From: Protula sp. h YS-2021
Taxonomy: Eukaryota > Annelida > Polychaeta > Sabellida > Serpulidae
Assembly: GCA_949752745.1 (NCBI GenBank)
Contig: OX457025.1
Location: forward strand, 97,839,804 to 97,903,803
Length of the DNA stretch: 64,000 nt
Direction of reading: 5' to 3'
Under the pieces are notes generated by a model that was given only the letters and a program-made list of their open reading frames with translations, ran no database searches and was not told the DNA's origin. The translations under genes were made by a program, and so were the position numbers. How positions within the stretch are numbered: the first letter of the stretch is position 1; every line of letters begins with the position of its first letter. Shown here piece by piece: positions 41,943-52,815 of the stretch.

Positions 41943-42640
41943 TCAGCCGATAACGCTAGAGTAATGGTATTCGGACTTCATAGCCTCTGAACATTCCTGT
42001 TCAGACACTCTGAGAGAAACTTTTGCCGGAATTGCGAAATTGCAGTTGCAGTACTGCACATTATCAACCTCGTCCAAGAAGCGCACAACATCCTGGAGTT
42101 CTGACTCTTTGCTAGAGCCGTCCTCCAGTTTCAACTCAACCAGTTCCATGGTGTGGCCAAAGTCTGAGGGCGACTGCATCAGGCTGGCGTTGGTTGCTGG
42201 TACATCCGTAATGCTGGCGAAAGCGGCCGCCAACTCATCCATAGGGGCTGGTGGTGGAGTGTCCGGCCTCGTGACCATGGCATTGGGCACGCGCCGCCGC
42301 CTCGCTGTAAATGGCTCCGCCGACACCTTCTGGACAGTAACATCAGGCTCCCTCGGACTTGCTTTCACTTTGGCAGGAGTCGCTTTGGCAGGAGTGTCTA
42401 TCCGGCAGGGCGGCGAATCCTGGAACTTCACCGGTGATTTCTGTCGCTTATGGCTCTCCTCCGCCGCCCTGCCAAACCGGTTGTACTCCCGCTGCTTGTT
42501 TGCCGCTTGAAGTTCTCTCCACTTGTCTGACATAAAAACTTTATACTCAATATAAATCTCTTCAAAGAGATCAATGTCCTTCTGAGTAAGAAAAAATTTC
42601 TGGCGACGCGCCACATTAAAAAAATTTCTCTTTGTACTGC
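41943..42640 (-). CDS. uncharacterised basic/proline-rich protein in a virus-like cluster
   Basis: The minus frame is open from the stop (complement of 41943-41945) back to 42773. The part beyond about 42640 is encoded by poly-C/GC-rich repeat and is probably not coding. The plausible protein begins near 42610 with a helical segment (FFLTQKDIDLFEEIYIEY), or at the ATG at 42533-42531. A basic Pro/Ala/Lys-rich middle (about 42460-42230) and an acidic C-terminal half follow, ending with a few cysteines. Such composition suggests a nuclear or nucleic-acid-associated protein. Local GC and codon use differ from the SABATH and TPR genes. An ATG out of frame at 42616 could mean a small frame error at the true start. 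I do not recognise the family. Confidence 0.4.
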
Positions 42641-42704
42641 TTAGTGATGTTAGCTTGCCAACGGTCAGAAGCAGACTGACTGAGTGCGAGGCTGCAAGAA
42701 AAAG

Positions 42705-42840
42705 AAGCTCCGAGGACCCCCCCCCCCCCACTGAGCCACAAGTAAGTGAGGACCTGCCCCCCCGGGCACTCATAGATGTACTCTTTCAGGACCCCCCCCC
42801 CCCCGGCCAGTGAGCCACAAGCCACTGGACCGCTACCGAC
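42705..42840. repeat. duplicated poly-C plus TGAGCCACAAG segment
   Basis: Two copies of a poly-C run (42718-42730 and 42791-42803) are each followed within a few bases by TGAGCCACAAG and a short CACTGG/AAGTGAGG variant. The duplication lies between the two divergent genes. Confidence 0.6.
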
Positions 42841-42841
42841 A

Positions 42842-42853
42842 GTAGTATAAAAA
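42842..42853 (+). promoter_or_regulatory. TATA box of the acidic/CARD-like gene
   Basis: AGTATAAAAAAG lies about 45-50 bp before the ATG at 42894, which leaves room for a start site and a very short leader. Such compact spacing is unusual for animal genes and common in DNA viruses. Confidence 0.45.
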
Positions 42854-42893
42854 AGTTTTAACTGCAGAGGAGACTGCTGCCTTCCTAAGTACA

Positions 42894-43813
42894 ATGTCAG
42901 AAGCTGAAAAAACCTTGGAGGAAGCATTAGGGGCTCCGTCAGACGTGTCTACAGTAAAGCAAAGAAAGACTGAGGAAGCATTAGGTGCTCCGCCAGACGT
43001 GTCTACAGTACAGCAAGCAATGCCACATCCTGAGGGATCTGACTACCCGTTCTGGGTTGCAAATGCGCTTGTAAAAGGTAGCGCCAAGCCACCTAGCACA
43101 AAGTTAAAGGCAAATCTAGAGCATCTTGAGGAAGAAGTGGTCATGTCAAGCGATGACAACAACGACGTTGACAATGACAACGACGGCGATGACGACAACG
43201 ACGACGACAATGAGAGCGATAACAACGACAGCGACGACGATGACAAGCAGCTCAAATCTAAATTTGAATTGAGCAAAACTATTCTTGTTACCTAGGAAGA
43301 CGTCACGCTGTTGAAACGAAACTTTCAAGCAGTGATTCCTCTGATCGATTGTAACATTTTATGGCGTTTATGTGAAGAAGGCTTTTTCGACCAACACACG
43401 TACATATACCTAACGGAAGAAGTGAACACTGTCATTCAGCTTATCTGCATGCTAGAAGGAAACCTAAAGCATCTTCCCGCGTCAGAGCCGCAGTTCTCAG
43501 AAGCCATGACGCGACGTTTCGTTCAACTTATTAGAAGTCTTCATGAGGAACTTTTTAAGACTTCAAATGTGCAAAGGTCATGCTACATGGCTTCAAGAAC
43601 CTTAAAGAACGTATTAAGGTGTATGATATGATGGCCTACCTCTATGAAAAAGGACATTTCACCATGCCAATTCTCTTTGAATGGATAATTGGTAGTCGCA
43701 AACGAGGAGACTTTTTAGTGATCGTCATGAGACAATCTCTAGCAGACGATTTACCAACAGCCTTTCTTGATGTTTCCTCGAGATCACTTCGCGATTTTGC
43801 AAACATCTCATGA
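42894..43813 (+). pseudogene. acidic protein with CARD-like helical region, broken by a stop and a frameshift
   Basis: The ATG at 42894 opens a frame with a twice-repeated EEALGAPxDVSTV motif (about residues 9-21 and 28-40). An Asp/Asn/Ser tract at about residues 83-116 follows. An in-frame TAG at 43293-43295 interrupts it. The same frame then continues (43296-43631) with a helical segment whose hydrophobic spacing resembles a caspase-recruitment (CARD) or death-fold domain. Between about 43580 and 43630 the coding switches to another frame, which runs to the stop at 43813 with a second helical segment. If CARD-like, it would act in apoptosis or innate-signalling interference, a theme in viral accessory proteins. 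This is pattern judgement without a database match. It may belong to an old DNA-virus or Polinton-like insertion. Confidence 0.4.
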
Positions 43814-43830
43814 AAACATACATGTAATGT

Positions 43831-43842
43831 CAATATAAAAGG
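43831..43842 (+). promoter_or_regulatory. TATA box of the 43881 gene
   Basis: CAATATAAAAGG lies about 40 bp before the ATG at 43881 and starts about 20 bp after the stop of the preceding gene. A CAGTCATCATTC initiator-like word sits at 43859-43870. Confidence 0.5.
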
Positions 43843-43880
43843 AGTGAGGTGTCAAGTGCAGTCATCATTCAACGCACAGC

Positions 43881-44502
43881 CATGGAGAAGACAAGCAGCT
43901 TTAAAATTAGTGCAAACTTAACCATTACCGCGGAGCATGGGCAATTTGGGTTATTTATTCGAATCAAACGTGGAGAGAGATGGCTTCCTTTATCACCATC
44001 CTTGTGGAAGATTGTGTGCCTGAACTGAACAAGATTAAGCGACATTGGCTTCAAACTGTACTTAACGCAAACAAACTTACTTGAAGTCATTTCATACCAA
44101 GACATGCGTTATGTGAGCTTTGTGCATACATCACTGTTTGAAGGGAAAGAATACAAGTATTACATCAACATGAGTGATGGTGAATGGGAGACATTGCTTC
44201 AGGAGATGGATAGCATCAACTCAACCTTGTTGCCATGTATGGAATGTCATGGCAAGAAAACTCCTATCTAGCTGCAAAAGCACAATCGGATGAAAGTGTC
44301 AAAGTTATCCAAGAAAAGACTGGCTGAAGTTCAATTGGAGAATAGGGATGTGCAAAATCAACTTGAACTTACCTCTGAATATTGTGGTGCTTACGGATAT
44401 GCTGAGGATTATGATTGTCACTGCCACAAGTACAATTGCAAGTTGTGTGAACCAGACAACTTCCGCAGCAAGTGTGGCTCACTAACTGTTTCTGCAGAGT
44501 AA
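43881..44502 (+). pseudogene. virus-like gene with two in-frame stops, Cys/His-rich C-terminus
   Basis: A single reading frame of about 206 codons from ATG 43881 is interrupted only by a TGA at about 44026 and a TAG at about 44269. Frame and protein character persist across both. The N-terminal part has two strand-rich blocks of the type FGLFIRIKRGERWLPLS followed by a helix, loosely like the ssDNA-binding PC4 fold. The C-terminal part is Cys/His-rich (CHCHKYNCKLC). The gene follows its neighbour with little spacing and has its own TATA box. A downstream frame at 44515-44696 may be another broken gene. Family unknown; the PC4 resemblance is weak. Confidence 0.4.
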
Positions 44503-44699
44503 GACTGAGAGTCATTTGCTTACCAGCCGTCATAGTGTGCGGACGTGTCATATGGATATGTGAAACAAAGACGGATGTAGAAACGTGTTTCAAGGAGAAG
44601 TATGTGGACTACATGATAAGTAAAATGGCATGTTTTGGATTTTTCAACAACTGCGGCACTTTGACATTTATTGGAAACTTGCTCATTCCACGTTGAACG

Positions 44700-44890
44700 T
44701 ATGTTCCGTTCTATTTTGTTCGCTGTACCGAAATATCCGCTAATTGCAAACTGTTCCAAAATGTCCCGCTAACTCTGTTCCAAAGTATCCGCTCGTTCCG
44801 TAATGTCCGCTTACCCTGTTACAAAGTATCCGCTCGTTCCGTAATGTCCGCTAACCCTTTTCCAAAGTGTCCGCTCGTCCCGTATGCGAT
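44700..44890. repeat. 41-bp tandem minisatellite (about four units)
   Basis: The word CCAAAGTATCCGCTC...CGTAATGTCCGCTAACC repeats with GTATCC/GTGTCC starts at 44785, 44826 and 44867. A more diverged unit precedes them at about 44725. Confidence 0.75.
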
Positions 44891-45042
44891 TTTTTGTGAC
44901 TCTGTGACATTATATGACAATTAACGTTTATAAGTGTTTCTTGAACATATTTAATGTTATTGTGATATTGTGCTTTTAGTAAATTGCATCATTGTAAACT
45001 GTGTTATTACCTTGGGATAAAGAAGAAGAATTGCAATTGAGT

Positions 45043-46556
45043 TTTGTAATTAATAATAATAATAATAATACAATTTGCTTATATAGCGCGCTAATCAGGA
45101 ACCTGTTCTAGGCGCTTGACAACATATCATATAGACTGTAAATAGATTAAAAGCTAAAATTCATTTAATAGTAACTATCTAAAAACAGTAATGTAATGTT
45201 CACAATTCGTCACCATAATACTTTCTAAACAGATGTGTCTTTATTTTTTGTTTAAATGTATCAATCTTATCACAGTTCCTTATATCCCTTGGCAGATTGT
45301 TCCACAAACGGGGGGCGCAGGCTGCAAATGCGCGAACTCCTGCAAATTTTGCGTTTGTTTTTGGAACATTGAGAAGTATGTCTGATGATGACCGGAGTGC
45401 TCTTTTGTTCTCTCTGATGGTCAGTAGCTCTGAAAGATAGGGGGGGCGCTAGACCTTGGAGACACTTGAACGTCCATAGTAGGATCTTGAAATCAATTCG
45501 TGCCTTCACTGGCAACCAGTGCAGCCCCATAAGTACTTTCGTGATACTACAGTACTTAGATTGCTTGGTAACCAGTCGAGCAGCACAGTTTTGAAGGCGC
45601 TGAAGCTGCAGCAGACTTGATTCTCTTATTCCAAAAAGTAAAGCGTTGCAGTAATCAATACGCGATGTAACGAGAGCGTGGACGATAGTTTTTGCTGAAT
45701 TGTCAGTGATATAGTTGCGAATACGCCAGAGTTGACGAATGTGGTAATATCCGATTCTGACTATCTCTGACACATGTTTACGCATGCGCAAATCCTCGTC
45801 AAACCACGCTCCCAGGTTCCTAACAAAACGCTTTGCAACTATTACCTCCCCTCCTATAGTTATGGAATTAAAGGTCATCTTCTGGAGTTGTCGTGCACTG
45901 CCTATTATGATAAACTCTGTTTTTGATTGATTCAATTTCAATCTATTATCATTCATCCAGGGTCCTATGCGCGCTATTGCCGTTTCAATGTGAGTGCGTG
46001 CTTGTAACTGATTTGAGATTGAATTAGGATTCAAAAATTTAAACAACTGGGTGTCGTCAGCGAAAAGATGGAACAATATAAGTAGAAATCGTATGAGATC
46101 ACCAAGGTCACGGGTATACTTTGAGTATAATCCGGGTCCAGTTCCGGAGCCCTGGGGCAGACCAATTTCAATTTTAATATTGTCCGAGAGTGTATTGCCT
46201 ACTTTTATCTGCTGGGTGCGATCAGACAAATACGAGTGAAACCAGTCTAAAACAACTCCAGATATTCCGTATCTAGATTGGAGGCGTTTCAGTAGTATAC
46301 TGTGTGTAACAGTGTCGAATGCTGCAGATAAATCTAACAGCGCAAGGAGAGTAACCTTTCTGTCATCCATAGCCATCAAAATGTCGTTTGTGACCCTTAA
46401 CAAAGCCGACTCAGTACAGTGATTTTTTCTGTAAGCTGACTGTAAGGGATCGTGCAGGTCGTGCTCGTTGCAGTGCTGATCAACCTGCGCATTAACGGTT
46501 TTTTCAATTAATTTTGATATGAAGGATAAGTTCGAAATAGGTCTGTAGTTTTGCAA
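45043..46556 (-). mobile_element. non-LTR retrotransposon (CR1/jockey-like), 5'-truncated, RT domain
   Basis: The minus frame 46556-45270 (428 codons) contains reverse-transcriptase motifs LDLSAAFDT (about residues 74-82), GLPQGSGTGP (132-141) and FADDTQLF (165-172), then the thumb and the HWLPVKARIDFK...GLAPP tail typical of CR1-like elements. The frame starts exactly where the element is truncated, inside the NYRPISNL motif, so the endonuclease is absent. The C-terminal end seems frame-shifted after GLAPP, near 45440. The 3' end carries the GCGCTATATAAGCAAATTG word and an (ATT)n tail at 45047-45069. Near-identical 30-bp segments lie at 44918-44947 and 46554-46583, suggesting a long target duplication. 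Confidence 0.85.
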
Positions 46557-46583
46557 TTAACGTCTATAAGTGTTTCTTGAACA

Positions 46584-46980
46584 CAACACGTTAAATGTTG
46601 TAACATTCAGAATTTAGTTTTATGTTGCTCAATAGTAGTTTTTAGTATTTTTCATCAAAGTGTGTTTGTTGGGTTTGATTTTACAGCAGAATATCATTCA
46701 GAGTAATACTATTATCACATCTATGAAGAAACCCTAACACCTGATAAAGCACATTGAAATCACTATTTGTCATAGTTAATTTCAAGGTTCACAATCATTT
46801 CAGCGGATCTGTCGAATTTTTACACCCAAAAACCAAAAAAAAAAAAAAAACGTCACAACAGATACTTTTGGTATATTTGACCAAATTTTAGCGTAATAAA
46901 CTCAAACTCAAACGAAAACAGATTGAAAACCGTAATGGCTTTTTACTCTTGAGTAAATTGCCTAAACAGTACTCACGTAC
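46584..46980. other. spacer and presumed 3' region of the Tc1 fragment
   Basis: AT-rich with a poly-A at 46835-46850. It probably includes the non-coding end of the Tc1 element next to it. No terminal inverted repeat could be matched. Confidence 0.4.
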
Positions 46981-47225
46981 TCAATAACGGATGTGCCCAC
47001 CCCGAGCAGCGACTTTTCTTGGCATAGACGTAACCGGCCGATTGATTCGATGCTGGAAAAGATTGTTCCACTCATCAATGAGCAGCTGGTGCAACTGCCG
47101 TAAACTCTGGGGTCCCGGTTGTCTGCATCACAGCCTCCCATCTAGAAGATCGCAAAGGTGCTCTTTGGGATTCATGTCTGGGCTATAGGGTCGACAGAAA
47201 AGAGTGGCGATGTTGTTGGTCTGTA
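46981..47225 (-). pseudogene. Tc1/mariner-type transposase, C-terminal fragment
   Basis: The minus-strand reading contains PYSPDMNPKEHLCD, corresponding to the family's SPDLNPIEHLWD block that carries the last catalytic acidic residues. It continues with RQPGPQSLRQLHQLLIDEWN and INRPVTSMPRKVAARGGHIRY before the stop. This is the standard end of Tc1 transposases. An in-frame TGA after LLDGRL shows it is inactive. The N-terminal DNA-binding part and the earlier catalytic residues are missing; the fragment stops where the next retroelement begins at about 47220. Confidence 0.8.
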
Positions 47226-48633
47226 GAATCTATTTCTAGTATGTTACAAGTTCTGTGTGGGGTACCCCAAGGTTCCACTTTAGGACCAAAATTATTTATT
47301 ATTTATGTTAATGATATTAATGATGGGACCAAAATTATTTATTATTTATATTAATTATATTAATGATATTAATGATATCATAAATGTTTCCAAAGTCTTG
47401 AAATTTATACTATACGCAGATGACACTAACATTTTTCATGCAGATAATGACGTTAAGTATATGTGTGAGGTCATAAGTGGTGAATTGTTAAAACTAAATA
47501 GGTGGTTCCATTTGAATAAACTTTCTTTGAATGCTTCCAAAACTAGTTTTATTGTATTTAGTCATTGTAAATCAAACAACAACCTGATTATCTCCATAGG
47601 TAGAAAAAAATATCCCAGGTTCAGTCAATTAAATTTTTCGGAGTGATTATAGATGAAAAATTAAATTGCAAAGAGCAAATTAGTAAAGTCAGGGAAAAAT
47701 TAGCTACGTGTGTTGCAATTATGTATAAATTACGTTATGTGGTCAACGCTGATGCTCTTCTTTTGATATATTGTTCTCTATTTCTTCCATATTTGTCATA
47801 TTTTGCAGAGATATGGGGAAACACTTACACGGCAAATGGTGTGGGACTGTATGAGCATTCAAATGCAGTATTTTATAATTCTTTGCTTCTAATATTTTAT
47901 GATATATTTAATGTCAAAACTCTGATTATAATGTTCAAGACATATATGTGTGCCCTACAAAATGCAGTCCAACGGTTGTTCAAGATCGTAAATAGTGAAC
48001 GGGAAACAATGCAACAGGGAAACTTTATAGTGCTGTATTCAAGAACTAACCGTAAAAAACATTGTACAAGTATTAGATGGGTTTATCTGTGGGATTCCTT
48101 ACCCCAAGACCTTAAATATCTACCAAATCTAGCCTCTTTCAAAGCAAATTTGAAAATGCATTTTATTTCTAGCTATGCATAACTTATTATGTAAACTATT
48201 CTCTACATTAACTACTTTGCCATGCTCGAAACTAAGCGTTGATAAATCAAATTGTAAATCTGTACTTATGACTTCTTAAAGCCATCCAATTTCTCGGATT
48301 CGTGAACTGAATAAACCGACAAGAGTGTAATTGAACAGTATGCTAAAATGCAAATCGACGACTACCCCTGTTCTATATTTATCAGCTTTTATGTGTTCTT
48401 TATTCTTGCATGGTCGTTTTACTGTTTACTCTAAAATTACTGTCAAAACTGAAGTGGCTGTATGGAACATATTCTGAAAAACATTGTAAAGGGCAAGCGA
48501 AGAGTAAGCTTTTTGGCTTTTGCTTATTCCTTTTCCAAACTGTCAATATATTTTATAGTTACTTAAGCCATTATTTTGTACTCTATTGTCTTTCTTTGTA
48601 CATGTGGAAATAGACGTTGAAAATGAAATGAAA
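47225..48633 (+). mobile_element. second non-LTR retrotransposon (jockey/Rex-like RT), degenerate
   Basis: The plus-strand reading contains VPQGSTLGPKLFIIYVNDI (about 47259) and then ILYADDTNIF (about 47410), the reverse-transcriptase catalytic core, followed by NKLSLNASKTSFIVF and a thumb region to about 48182. A ~43-bp segment around 47288-47350 is duplicated in tandem and breaks the frame. There is another frame change near 47640 and an apparent internal deletion near 47870-47950. The 3' region ends in a GAAATGAAATAA tail at about 48620-48633. The 5' end is truncated against the Tc1 fragment. Confidence 0.8.
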
Positions 48634-48850
48634 TAAGATGCGCTACGGTAGGCCTGGCTACATGTTGACGCACGTTATCGTGCATAAATGCACTATTTTG
48701 GAACTATACTATATTCATACAACAGTCAGCGATAAAGTCTATGCTGTTCTTCCAGTAAATCACGCAAGTATATCAAATCCAAGAATTGTTTTATGTTTAA
48801 ATTGTTATTTATTTGAAGCTGGAAAATATTTTAAACACTTATTTTCGCTT
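48634..48850. other. short spacer between two elements
   Basis: No gene or repeat supported. Confidence 0.4.
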
Positions 48851-48854
48851 TTTC

Positions 48855-49318
48855 AGTTTGGATGGTTTCCAGAAAACTCATCCTACAGTATTTGGCAAAG
48901 GAGGATAAAATCTGGCGCACGTGTAGAGGATATCAAGCTTCAGTAAATCCACATTTTTTACCACAACGGCAAAGTCAAGGACAAATTGAGGTCAAAGTTA
49001 TTTTTTCAATAAAATGGTTTCCATTCCAGAAAACTCCGATTAGTGTTTGCGTCAGCGATATTTGTTACACTTATAAACAATCATCAGGCCTCGGAGAAAC
49101 CATAAATAATTTTTGCCTTGACCTCAAAGATCAAGGTCATAGTGAGGTTAAAATATTTTTCAAAACGCCTATTTATATTTAACCCGTCGGGCTAAACCAA
49201 CGACAATAAAAGGGTACTTGGTGACTATGAGCTTCCTGGTCATAATTTAATACAAATATTTTCTTTAGTGGTTTCTGAAAGTGAGTCAACCCCGCTATCT
49301 AGCGGAATTCTGTCTATT
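48855..49318 (+). mobile_element. Helitron-like element without the tandem core
   Basis: This shares the GTTTCCAGAAAACTC head blocks (48866 and 49018) and the AATTGAGGTCAAAGTTATTTTTTC wording with the element at 12.7 kb. It ends with a homologous terminus: hairpin CCGCTA/TAGCGG (49292-49305) followed by AATTCTGTCTATT, where the other element has TCTAGT. It lacks the 139-bp array and is about 460 bp long. The terminal CTAT departs from the CTRR rule, so it may be a degraded copy. Confidence 0.65.
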
Positions 49319-49319
49319 T

Positions 49320-50240
49320 TCAATGTGAGCTGTGGTATCATTCTGATAATAAGTGTTCTGGGACCAAATTTTCGCAAAAAATAAAACCTCTTCGTAGGTT
49401 CAATAATATAAAATAAATAAAAGCATTTTTAGTACCCAAAAATTTTTATTTACATCCACAACCAATGACCTCTCAGATATATCACAAAATAAAACAGGAA
49501 GCTTTTCTGTATTGAAATTCTTGTTGAGTGCATAATGTTTCTGTGTTCAATAGTAAACCCAAAACTTATCTTTTGCATTGAATGTACCGACGCATATGTG
49601 ACGCATATTATGCATATACTTCACGTGAGATTTCCCATATGGGTATTCCCATATAAAATACACGTATATAATGGGTGAAAATTTCCAAGTAGTAAATGCA
49701 TGGGAAAATATACGCATATTATACGTAGTCTGGCAATGTGGGCCTATTATTGCAGACCGGAAACAGCCTCCATTGAACGATAATATATGTAAAGTTTGCT
49801 AAACGCTGCATATTTTGGTGGAGGGCTGTCTTTTTTCTAAGTATAATAGAAAGTTGGACATGAGAATACCAATTTCACTAAAATTTTTATGCTGAAAATT
49901 GGAGTACTTTATAACTGCACTATAGTGATAAAGGTTCATGTGCATAATATATATCGGAAAGAGTCTCAAACTCCGCTACCACCACTCCCCCCGTGGGTAC
50001 GTGGGAATACCTACATACTTTTTGCATAGGCCGTGAGAATATCTGGGGAAAAACACGTGTAAAAAGCGTTTAATAAGCGGTGAGAATAAAATGCGTATAA
50101 TTTTTTGGGAAAATATGCGTATTTTATCGCATTATCGATGAGTAAAATGGCCAAAATACACGTATATTACAGCTAACTTGCCCATTTTGCCCACGTATTT
50201 TACACGCACAATATATGCTAAAATTTTTTTAATATCAGTA
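49320..50240. other. spacer with ACGTATAT/GGGAAAATA words
   Basis: CACGTATAT-, ACGCATATT- and GGGAAAATAYGCG-type words recur between 49590 and 50220, in both orientations. This suggests a small degenerate inverted-repeat element, but its limits cannot be drawn. No gene. Confidence 0.35.
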
Positions 50241-50323
50241 CTCTCTGCTCTCTTTATTTCTTCACTTATTAGACTTGACTGTACAGTTGGGTATTGTTTT
50301 TAGATTCACCGCCCCCATCAGTG

Positions 50324-50463
<140 letters not shown>

Positions 50464-51191
50464 TATACATATATTTGTGTGTGTGAGTAGATAGACGCTA
50501 CAACACGTAACTCGGGTTAAGAAGATTTCACGAAAAGCAGCAACAATTTCGACACCTTAAGAAAGTCTCTTCCCCTTATGTAATTGTAATGTGTATTTTA
50601 TTTAGTTGATGTCTCAAAATTAGTTCTTTTTAATCTTTTTAATATTTGTAAAATTTGTTGAAAAAATGTAAGAAGCAATTAAATTATTGCCCTCATCCTC
50701 TACTTGTAATTTGAATTAGGTTCGAAGTTTTTTCGTGGTTTAAGTCACTGGTTCAAGTTTTCGTCTTTAATATCGTGGCGTAGCTTTTTGTCAGATATTT
50801 GTTGGATTTAAATCTTAAATTAGTTTTTAAGACAGATTGTAGCTGTTTGAGGATAATGGGTATTTATTCATTTTTTATGTAGAATGGAGACTATAAATTA
50901 ACCCTTCGGACTGATCTAGACTTAAAGTATATCTAAATTAAGAAATGTTTTGCGCTAAACCGAATCTCAAAGACTTTCTCTTCAGATTATTGAACCTTTC
51001 ACTTACTAAATTTATCGGTAGTGAAAATTCTGTTGGTCGTGAAAGAAACTTTTTTCACACTTATCATTTTTACAGTCTCAATCTGTTTGAGTTTTTAATA
51101 AATGACTCCGGTTCTTGATCTATTACCAGTTCACTGTGGTTTCCATTCTGAATTTCCTTTTATGCATTGTTTTTGATCACCAGTGGACATG

Positions 51192-51489
51192 AAGACCCAT
51201 CACCACTGCTAAGTGCAAAATATACACTTGTTCCTGTTCTGCATGTGATTCATTCGCACTTAAAATATCACTGGAAATTTCTCTAAAACACAAGAATAGA
51301 AGTTTCAGTGTTGCATTTGGAAGCAGTGCAGTGACAGAAAATTCAGCGGACGTGGCAAGAGATGATGCAGTGAATGATGCCAGCAATGGCAATGACAGCG
51401 GTGCGATGACAAAAAGTTCTTCAACGGATATGGCCAGTGATGATGCAGTGAATGACTCCAGCAATGAAATTGAGGATGCACTTGTTTAA
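51192..51489 (+). CDS. candidate terminal exon of an unidentified gene within the duplicated segment
   Basis: The plus frame ending in TAA at 51487-51489 is open from about 51195. It begins with a Cys-rich stretch (CKIYTCSCSAC) and ends with two tandem copies of a DxARDDAVNDASN-like acidic motif (about 51348-51395 and 51420-51475). The corresponding place in copy 2 (55950-56250) is disrupted and has only one acidic motif. No start codon or clear acceptor was fixed, and I do not recognise the family. The minus-strand open frame here is the shadow. Confidence 0.3.
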
Positions 51490-52815
51490 CCAGGATTTGT
51501 TAAGCTATAAATGCTGCAAGATTATTTTTTACACAGAATGCATTTGAAATACAAGCATTTCCTGGTGAAAAAGGAAAGCCTTTTTGCCTATTTAGTGTCA
51601 TGTTCATTTACTTTATGTTCAGACAGAACGTTAAACATGCTCTGCTTATCATGTTATAAATCCAAATTCACTTTTTTGCATTTCAAAAAAAAATTTGCTA
51701 ATGGAATTCGCTCTAGCTCTTAGCTGTAATCGAACAACTGAAATAAATTGTCATATCACTCATCAGCAATGCGTATATGTAATATTAAGACAAAAATCTG
51801 AGACGAGAGAAGCTGGAATGCCTGACAGTGTTATTATAAAAAGTCCTTCCTTGTCTACGGAGATGTATTTTAATATTTAAATGAAAAGAAATGAGAAATG
51901 AAATTGTGGATGCATATATTTCCAACTTTAACCCATATTTAAAAAATGATTCACTTCTTGCTTGATTTTTTTCTCCAAATTTTCAATCGAGAGGGAATCC
52001 AAATGTAGTGAATTTCCGAATTCACTTTCTTTTCTACAAGAGACAGAAAAACTACAGGTTTAGGATTTAATGACAGTACTTTCACTGTTTTCATTTCTCC
52101 GTGAACAATCACAGGATCTAATTCTTTATTTGGGAGTCTCCCCCAAGAAGGTACTACACTGATCGTTCACATATCTATAGTTATACGTTGTTTCACAGCT
52201 AAATATTAAAAGCTTTTGGTTGTAACTTGAAATAGAGTTATATGAGCGCTTTTTTGGGAAGTAGGAACACTTGCAAATGCTAACCTTTCCTTTCTACTCC
52301 TCCTCTTTTTAAGTGAAGGATGCGGATAAAATTATTAACATAAAAAAGCAGGCATATATTTCATTTTTATTTACCCTGACTTTTTAATGCACATAGTAAG
52401 GGATAGTATAATGCTCTCAATTCTCAATCTGAGAATCTTGGTTATAATTAAAAATGAACAACACAAGTGTACAACAGCCATGGAAAACATGCTACACACG
52501 CCAGCAATAGCAATCGGACATAAATCACTATTCAAACTGTGTTTCTTCATAACTTAGAAAAAAAAACAGGATTATAGGATTACTATAGAAGTGTTTAATC
52601 TGACTGCGTAATGAAACCAATACAATGTTTTTCTAGATCATTAAATTACAGCCAGCTCTGAAACTGAAACCAGCAATTTCTTTCCGAAGCAGGGACAGAT
52701 CAATATATAAGCGATAACATAACCGAAAGCTTTACAAAAGATGTTTTAAATATATTATTATTTTCAATAAACAATTTCAAATGTCAATTGATTTTCAGTT
52801 TGAATATCTAGAACC

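Noticed and set aside
42616..42927. Minus-strand frame with Gly runs upstream of the basic protein
   Set aside because: The Gly/Pro runs come from the duplicated poly-C segment, and the frame overlaps the promoter and start of the divergent gene.
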